Part shown: piece after piece, positions 60,863 through 64,000 of the stretch
Layout of the letters: every line of letters starts with the position of its first letter
How positions within the stretch are numbered: position 1 is the first letter of the stretch
NCBI RefSeq assembly: GCF_023155745.1
Contig: NZ_JAKNUS010000005.1
Location: forward strand, 236,587 to 300,586
Direction of reading: 5' to 3'
Length of the DNA: 64,000 nucleotides
Source of the DNA: Microbacterium kunmingense
GTDB taxonomy: Bacteria; Actinomycetota; Actinomycetes; Actinomycetales; Microbacteriaceae
Notes under the pieces: generated by a model
Seen by the model: only the letters and a program-made list of their open reading frames with translations
Databases searched by the model: none
What the model was told of the DNA's origin: nothing
Translations under genes and position numbers: made by a program

Positions 60863-62461
60863 ATGTCTCTCCCCCGGGATGCCGCGACCCACGATGTCGT
60901 GATCGTCGGCGGCGGTCACAACGCCCTCGTCGCCGCCGCCTATCTCGCCGGCGCAGGTCACCGCGTCGTCGTCCTCGAACGCCTCGGCCACGTCGGCGGG
61001 GCCGCCGTCTCGGAGGAACCGTGGGAGGGCGTGGCCGCGCGTCTGTCGCGGTACTCGTACCTCGTGAGCCTTCTCCCCCGCGCGATCATCGACGATCTGG
61101 GGCTGCGCATCGAGCTGCGACGCCGGCGCCACTCCTTGTACACGCCCTCCCCCGCCGATCCCTCCCGCGGCATCCTCGTCGACCGAGGCGACGCGGCGGC
61201 CACGGCGCGCAGCTTCGCCCGCGCGACCGGCGACGCGGCGGAAGCCGACCGGTACGCCGCTTTCGGCGAGCGACTCCTCCCCCTCGCCCGCCGCGTCTTC
61301 CCGACGATGACCGAGCCCCTCCGCCGCCGCGCCGAGATGCGCTCGTTCCTCGGTGACGACGGGCTGTGGACGGATGTCGTCGACCGACCCCTGGGCGAGA
61401 TGCTGCGTCATTCGCTCGAGACCGATCTCGCCCGCGGGATCGCCTTGACCGACGGGCTCATCGGCACGTTCGCCACCGCCGACGACGAGAGCCTCGCGCA
61501 GAACCGCTGCTTCCTCTACCACGTCATCGGCGGCGGGACCGGGGACTGGGATGTGCCCGTCGGCGGAATGGGGCGGGTGAGCGGAGAGCTGGCTCGCGCT
61601 GCGCGTGCGGCGGGTGCGGAGATCCGCACGTCCGCCGAGGTCACCGCGCTCGATCCCGACGGCGAGGTGAGGGTGACGGGGATCGGCGGGCGGAGCGAGA
61701 CGCTCCGGGGCCGGCTGGTGCTGATGGGCGCCGGGCCCGCCGTGCTCGCCGACCTGCTGCGCGCCGGCGGCGCGGCGACCGAAGCGGCGCGGCCCACGCC
61801 CGAGGGCGCGCAGGTCAAGATCAACATGCTGCTGCGCCGACTCCCCCGCCTCCGCGACCCCGAGGTGTCGGCCGTCGCGGCCTTCTCGGGGACCTTCCAC
61901 ATCAACGAAACCCTGTCCCAGCTCGACCGAGCGCACGCCGCCGCCTCGGCGGGGGCGCTTCCCCATCCCCTGCCGGCGGAGATCTACTGCCATTCCCTCA
62001 CCGACCCGTCGATCCTCGGCGAGCAGCTGCGCGCCGAGGGCGCCCAGACCCTGACGCTCTTCGGCCTCCAGGTGCCCCACCGGCTCGTCACCGGGCGCGA
62101 CCCCGACGCCGCCCGGGCCGACGTGCTGGCTGCGGCGTCGGCGTCGCTGAACTCGGTCCTGGGCGAACCGGTCGAGGACTGCGTGTACACGGCCCCCGAC
62201 GGCTCACCCTGCATCGAGGTGCGGACCACCGCCGATCTGGAGGAGTCGTTGCGGATGGTCGGCGGCGACATCTTCCACGGCGGACTCGATTGGCCCTGGG
62301 CGGATGACGACGCCGATCTGTCGGGCCCCGCGGCGCGATGGGGGGTGGACACCGGTCACGAGCGGATCCTGCTGTGCGGCTCGGGCGCCCGGCGGGGCGG
62401 TGCCGTCAGCGGGATCGGCGGACACAACGCGGCGATGGCCGCGCGAGAGCTCCTCGGCTAG
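60863..62461 (+). CDS. phytoene desaturase-like FAD oxidoreductase
   Basis: A 532-residue flavoprotein with the FAD motif VVIVGGGHNALVAAAYLAGAGHRVVVLE at the N-terminus followed by GHVGGAAVSEE, and a mid-protein GGTGDWDVPVGGMGRVSGELARAA segment typical of CrtI/PYROXD2-like proteins. No other carotenoid genes are near, so it is not assigned to that pathway. ATG 60863 lies 6 nt after TACGGT with no Shine-Dalgarno, suggesting a leaderless mRNA. The 3' end overlaps the convergent membrane protein gene by 4 nt. Confidence 0.88.
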   Translation: MSLPRDAATHDVVIVGGGHNALVAAAYLAGAGHRVVVLERLGHVGGAAVSEEPWEGVAARLSRYSYLVSLLPRAIIDDLGLRIELRRRRHSLYTPSPADPSRGILVDRGDAAATARSFARATGDAAEADRYAAFGERLLPLARRVFPTMTEPLRRRAEMRSFLGDDGLWTDVVDRPLGEMLRHSLETDLARGIALTDGLIGTFATADDESLAQNRCFLYHVIGGGTGDWDVPVGGMGRVSGELARAARAAGAEIRTSAEVTALDPDGEVRVTGIGGRSETLRGRLVLMGAGPAVLADLLRAGGAATEAARPTPEGAQVKINMLLRRLPRLRDPEVSAVAAFSGTFHINETLSQLDRAHAAASAGALPHPLPAEIYCHSLTDPSILGEQLRAEGAQTLTLFGLQVPHRLVTGRDPDAARADVLAAASASLNSVLGEPVEDCVYTAPDGSPCIEVRTTADLEESLRMVGGDIFHGGLDWPWADDDADLSGPAARWGVDTGHERILLCGSGARRGGAVSGIGGHNAAMAARELLG

Positions 62462-63756
62462 TTGCGCGGCGGAAGCGGCGGCGGGGGCGGGAATCCCTCG
62501 TAGCCCTGCGCGCCCGGCGCCGGCGTCGGCGGGGGGAATGCCGGCGGGGCCGCGGAGTCGGGTGCGATCGGCACGAACGACTGCGCACCGGGCGAAGGAC
62601 GACCGGTCTGGTAGGCCTGCCAGTCGGGGCTGCCGTCGGGAAGCATCGGCAGGGGCGTCCGACCGTCGGCGTACATCGGCCACGGGAGCAGTTCCTCCTC
62701 GGCCGGAGCGGGAGCGGCCGCCGTAGCGGGAGCCGGGGACGCGGACGGCGTCGGCGCATCGGCGACAGGAGCGTCGTCGGCTGCGGTCGCGTCGTCAGCG
62801 ACGGAGGGAGCCGGAGCGGGTGCTACCGGCGCGTCGTGGGTCGGCGCCGTCGGACTCGGCGCGGCGGTGGCGGGCGCCGGGGGGAAGGGCGGGGATGCGC
62901 TCTGCGGCTGCCAGGCCGCCGGGGTCGGCGCAGGCGACGGCTGCGGCTGCCACGCCGGCTGCGCCGCCTCCGGCCAGGTCTGACCCTGGGGAGCGTGCGG
63001 GGCCCACGCGGGGATGACGCCGGTCGGCGAGCCGTCGCCGGCGGAATACCCGGGATACGAGGGGTACCCGGGGTGTCCGGCGTAGGAGGGCGCCACCGGC
63101 CGCGGCCGGCGCGGTGCGAAGAGCACGTTGATGAGCGGGAGGAGCGCGGTGCCCACCGCGGCGAGGATCGTGATCGACACGACGAAGCGCCAGTACAGGT
63201 CGCCCAGATCGGCGTACTCCGACAGCATCAGCGGGATCACCAGCATGATGGCCAGCGCGATCACGAGCACGATCGTCACGATCGCGATGACGCGGGTGAA
63301 GGTCGTGCGGTTCCGCGCGTACGCCTTGAGGAAGAGACGGATGTGCAGCAGCGCCAGCTGCAGGATCAGCACGATGAGGAGGAAGGACACGAAACGGCCG
63401 AATCCGGAGTAGGGGAAGCGCTCCGGCATCCAGATCATCACCGCCCCGATGAGAAGGGTCACGATCCACACGCCCATGCTGGCCAGCGCCAACCACACCG
63501 GACGGTTCGGTGCGAGGTTCGCATCGAGGATCGCGGCGCCTGCGAAACCGGCCAGCAGCAGCACGGTGAGGAACGCGCGGGCGACGATGCCGTTCTCCGG
63601 GCCGATCAGCACCCAGACGACGCACACGATCGCCGCGGCGATGAGCGCACCGATCGCGACCCAGATGGCCGCGCGGATGAGCGGCGACCGACCCGGCTCG
63701 TCCGCGTCCTGCGGAGCGGCGGGCGCGGACGTCTCGTGCGGCTGGGGCTGTGTCAT
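62458..63756 (-). CDS. membrane protein with proline-rich C-terminal tail, unrecognised
   Basis: A 432-residue protein that I do not recognise. Six hydrophobic segments span about residues 28-215 (for example FVSFLLIVLILQLALLHIRLF and VIAIVTIVLVIALAIMLVIPLML); the remaining half is Pro/Ala-rich with PGYPSYPGY and PPPPPLPPRN, presumably cytoplasmic and unstructured. Proline-rich tails of this sort occur in actinobacterial polar-growth and cell-envelope proteins, but that is only analogy. ATG 63756 is chosen because AGAGGA lies upstream. Confidence 0.78.
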   Translation of the reverse strand: MTQPQPHETSAPAAPQDADEPGRSPLIRAAIWVAIGALIAAAIVCVVWVLIGPENGIVARAFLTVLLLAGFAGAAILDANLAPNRPVWLALASMGVWIVTLLIGAVMIWMPERFPYSGFGRFVSFLLIVLILQLALLHIRLFLKAYARNRTTFTRVIAIVTIVLVIALAIMLVIPLMLSEYADLGDLYWRFVVSITILAAVGTALLPLINVLFAPRRPRPVAPSYAGHPGYPSYPGYSAGDGSPTGVIPAWAPHAPQGQTWPEAAQPAWQPQPSPAPTPAAWQPQSASPPFPPAPATAAPSPTAPTHDAPVAPAPAPSVADDATAADDAPVADAPTPSASPAPATAAAPAPAEEELLPWPMYADGRTPLPMLPDGSPDWQAYQTGRPSPGAQSFVPIAPDSAAPPAFPPPTPAPGAQGYEGFPPPPPLPPRN

Positions 63757-63834
63757 CTCGGTCCTCTCGTCGACGCATGCCCATCCTGGCACGCGACGGC
63801 GGACGTGTCAGGCGGCCGAGACGCGCAGACGCCG

Positions 63835-63858
63835 AGAGCCCGGCCGAAGCCGGGCTCT
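63835..63858. terminator. terminator-like hairpin upstream of the IS end
   Basis: Perfect 10-bp stem AGAGCCCGGC / GCCGGGCTCT with a CGAA tetraloop, between the membrane protein gene's upstream side and the mobile element; probably ends a transcript entering from the right or left. Confidence 0.7.
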
Positions 63859-63890
63859 GTGGGTGGCGAGTGAGGTGTGTGGGTTCACGA

Positions 63891-64000
63891 CATAGGCGAC
63901 AGGTGATCGGCGACACGTGAGTCGGGTCATAGGCGACAGACTCGGGCATGTCGTCGAAGCATCGGGTCGTGGTGTTGAAGATCGTCGCGGGGGGACTTAC
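63891..64000 (+). mobile_element. probable left end of an IS481-type insertion sequence (cut by window)
   Basis: A 12-bp sequence CATAGGCGACAG occurs directly repeated at 63891-63902 and 63928-63939, with another GGCGACA between, and the beginning of a transposase-like frame follows. Such GGCGACA-rich ends are familiar from actinobacterial IS481-type elements. The exact left end is probably a little before 63891 and the right end is outside. Confidence 0.5.
63948..64000 (+). CDS. IS481-type transposase, first 17 codons only
   Basis: ATG 63948 opens a frame running off the window edge: MSSKHRVVVLKIVAGGL. The sequence looks like the N-terminus of IS481-family transposases, where a short basic start leads into a helix-turn-helix. 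The catalytic DDE domain is not visible, so the call rests on this fragment and the flanking repeats. Confidence 0.5.
   Translation, partial: MSSKHRVVVLKIVAGGL

Overview
The window is high-GC actinobacterial chromosome. Codon use, many apparently leaderless genes, the secE-nusG-rplK-rplA block behind tRNA-Trp, an IdeR/DtxR iron box, DUF2510 and C4 zinc-finger DksA-like proteins all point to Microbacteriaceae, most likely Microbacterium or a close relative. Family calls come from recognising motifs and gene order by eye; no database search was run. There is no phage, plasmid or CRISPR signal. The only mobile sequence seen is what looks like the left end of an IS481-type element at the right edge.

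Layout. 0-3.3 kb: a cut DUF305 gene, a small membrane protein and a CtpE-like P-type ATPase. 3.4-8.1 kb: an alpha-glucoside-type ABC importer (binding protein, two permeases) with a divergent LacI regulator and its operators. 8.2-9.5 kb: rplJ-rplL with a leader attenuator. 9.55-13.3 kb: an FbpABC-like iron importer behind an IdeR box. 13.3-16.8 kb: a lone YqaJ nuclease, a 2'-5' RNA ligase-like protein and an MFS exporter/MarR pair with two operators. 16.8-24.2 kb: a ribose-type ABC importer with a sugar isomerase, a Gfo/Idh dehydrogenase and a ROK repressor. 24.3-28.0 kb: a quinone-reductase-like MDR, the LysG/LysE basic amino acid export pair and a nitronate monooxygenase. 28.1-30.8 kb: rplA, rplK, nusG, secE and tRNA-Trp.

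30.9-42.6 kb is a nitrogen/amine catabolic block: PPOX-fold protein, IclR regulator, Lrp/alanine dehydrogenase pair, and the run gabT - putrescine oxidase-like amine oxidase - universal stress protein - APC permease - gabD, opposite a PucR regulator. Together these could take up putrescine or GABA and convert them to succinate. 42.7-47.7 kb: the RamB-type regulator and the glyoxylate shunt (aceB, aceA), which would let C2 units feed growth. 47.75-50.4 kb: an aspartate aminotransferase-like enzyme and a pyridine nucleotide-disulfide oxidoreductase. 50.4-51.1 kb is a gene-free, repeat-rich gap. 51.1-53.2 kb: murB and two MaoC/Had-type hydratases. 53.2-57.6 kb: TSUP transporter, DUF2510 protein, DksA-like protein, NAD epimerase, CorC/HlyC transporter. 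57.6-58.3 kb: a Gdx-type guanidinium exporter behind a guanidine-III riboswitch, then tRNA-Met and tRNA-Thr. 58.4-64 kb: M23 peptidase, inositol monophosphatase-like enzyme, phytoene-desaturase-like oxidoreductase, a proline-rich membrane protein and the IS end.

The main points beyond gene calling are: (1) a guanidine-III riboswitch in front of an SMR protein that carries the full Gdx substrate-site residue set; (2) a set of at least 16 genes whose start codon lies exactly 6 or 7 nt after a TANNNT-like -10 box, implying leaderless transcripts; (3) the conserved order maoC-maoC-murB-aspC-tRNA-Trp-secE-nusG-rplK-rplA-rplJ-rplL split by two accessory blocks of about 17-19 kb; and (4) three copies of a 59-bp palindrome, with two tandem repeats, in the murB downstream gap.
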